This document shows positions 63,343 through 64,000 of a stretch of 64,000 nt of DNA, piece after piece (within the stretch, counting starts at the first letter, position 1; the number at the start of each line of letters is the position of its first letter). The notes beneath the pieces are model-generated. The model ran no database searches. It was given only the letters and a program-made list of their open reading frames with translations, and was not told where the DNA came from. The position numbers and the translations under genes were made by a program. The DNA comes from Prosthecomicrobium sp. N25. GTDB lineage: Bacteria; Pseudomonadota; Alphaproteobacteria; Rhizobiales; Ancalomicrobiaceae. The DNA lies in NCBI RefSeq assembly GCF_037203705.1, contig NZ_JBBCAT010000002.1, forward strand, positions 806,001 through 870,000, read 5' to 3'.

Positions 63343-64000
63343 TCAGCGGATCGCCTGGGCCTCGTTGCCGATCACGGTGAAGCGGTCGGCGTCGACCACC
63401 AGGAGGCCGGTCAGGGTCATCACGGCGACGCGGACGGGGACCAGCACGCCGGTGTCGGCGGCGGGGACCAGGGTCACCTCGATGTCCTTGTTGTCGACCA
63501 TGAACTTCGTCGAGTCCTTCTCCGGCTTGTGGCCGGCGACGGGTACCCAGCGGGCCGCGCAGGTGATCGAGGGGCCGGCGTAGCCCGCCTTCTGGATCGG
63601 GCCGGCGGCCTTGAAGGATAGCTTGACGTCGTAGCGCGTCCAGCCGTCGAAGACGGGAAGCGTCCGGTCGCAGGCGGCCGGCCCGAGCGCGGCGTCGCCC
63701 TTGCGGGGCAGGGGCATGAGGATCGCGCTCAGGGGATCGACGACGCCCTGCCGGTGCTGCGCCTCGACGGGGACCCGCTCGGGGTCGTCCTTCAAGGGCG
63801 GGTTCTGGTCCAGGCTCTTGATGGTGCCGTTGGCGAGGCCCATCACCACGTGGGCGGGCCTGCGCTCGCCGTTCGTGTCGAGCTGGTAGGTGGCGGCGGC
63901 CGGCTTGTCGCCCTTGATGGCACCCGTCGCCATGGCCTCGCCGGTGGCGCGGCTGACCACCTTGGCGACGCCCGTCGTGCGGTAGCCGACACGGGCCGTA
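63343..64000 (-). CDS. DUF3108 domain-containing protein (5' end beyond the window)
   Basis: The C-terminal 219 codons are visible; the frame is open to the window edge. GYRTTGVAKVVSRATGEAMA, VVDPLSAILMPLP, CDRTLPVFDGWTRYDVKLSF, CAARWVPVAGHKP and VPVRVAVMTLTGLLVVDADR follow the DUF3108 pattern. Family members are exported beta-rich proteins of unknown function in Rhizobiales; two Cys (CDRT, TCAAR) could pair. The signal peptide, if any, is outside the window. Confidence 0.85.
   Translation of the reverse strand, partial: TARVGYRTTGVAKVVSRATGEAMATGAIKGDKPAAATYQLDTNGERRPAHVVMGLANGTIKSLDQNPPLKDDPERVPVEAQHRQGVVDPLSAILMPLPRKGDAALGPAACDRTLPVFDGWTRYDVKLSFKAAGPIQKAGYAGPSITCAARWVPVAGHKPEKDSTKFMVDNKDIEVTLVPAADTGVLVPVRVAVMTLTGLLVVDADRFTVIGNEAQAIR

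Overview
The window is a high-GC (roughly 70 %) chromosomal segment of an alphaproteobacterium, most likely of the order Hyphomicrobiales (Rhizobiales). The evidence is the gene content: crotonyl-CoA carboxylase/reductase beside ethylmalonyl-CoA mutase, an HWE-family histidine kinase, CpdR, a RpoH sigma factor and CarD, clustered GANTC (CcrM) sites, and the rsfS-rlmH/envC-ctpA and helicase-S4-fdxA-carD gene sets. I see no transposase, integrase, rRNA operon or CRISPR array. There is one tRNA, tRNA-Arg(CCT).

Layout. 1-4.3 kb: metX (divergent) and a chorismate mutase-hisC-prephenate dehydrogenase operon, covering methionine and aromatic amino-acid synthesis. 4.3-8.4 kb: ccr and ecm, two signature enzymes of the ethylmalonyl-CoA pathway, separated by a small membrane protein and a palindromic operator. 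8.5-15.5 kb: NUDIX protein, soluble globin-coupled chemoreceptor, lytic transglycosylase, HWE kinase with its receiver, and an exported protein of unknown function. 15.6-20.7 kb: a trehalose module of otsB, an unusual membrane-sensor/otsA fusion and a divergent GH15 glycosidase. 20.8-21.1 kb: two tiny membrane proteins. 21.3-27.9 kb: a six-gene operon (LacI regulator, binding protein, ABC ATPase, two permeases, ketose 3-epimerase) with two abutting LacI-type operators in front; it looks like uptake of a rare ketose. 28-34.8 kb: ChaC, acyltransferase, YdcF, ftsEX, zinc-ribbon protein, hpt, cpdR. 34.8-38 kb: a DddP-like M24 enzyme, an M29 aminopeptidase and RppH.

38.2-46.9 kb: rsfS-rlmH and envC-ctpA-deacetylase, normally close neighbours, are separated here by a large patatin-like membrane lipase and a sulfotransferase. 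47.1-51.1 kb: an unrecognised OmpA-like protein, tRNA-Arg, a degenerate nuclease-like protein and an M48 lipoprotein protease. 51.2-53.8 kb: rpoH, carD, fdxA. 53.9-57.5 kb: a PhoPQ/FeuPQ-like two-component operon led by a secreted Gly/Ser-rich protein with a PepSY-like tail, divergent from a second secreted Gly/Ser-rich protein carrying a repeated DDGPNH motif. 57.6-61.4 kb: S4 RNA-binding protein and a large SUV3-like helicase. 61.4-64 kb: a GANTC-rich intergenic region, a luciferase-like flavin oxidoreductase and a truncated DUF3108 gene.

The strongest leads are the two-component locus with its low-complexity secreted partners, the rare-ketose operon, the sensor-OtsA fusion, the DddP-like enzyme with a complete metal-ligand set, and the GANTC cluster. 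All functional calls come from reading the sequence. No database search was run.
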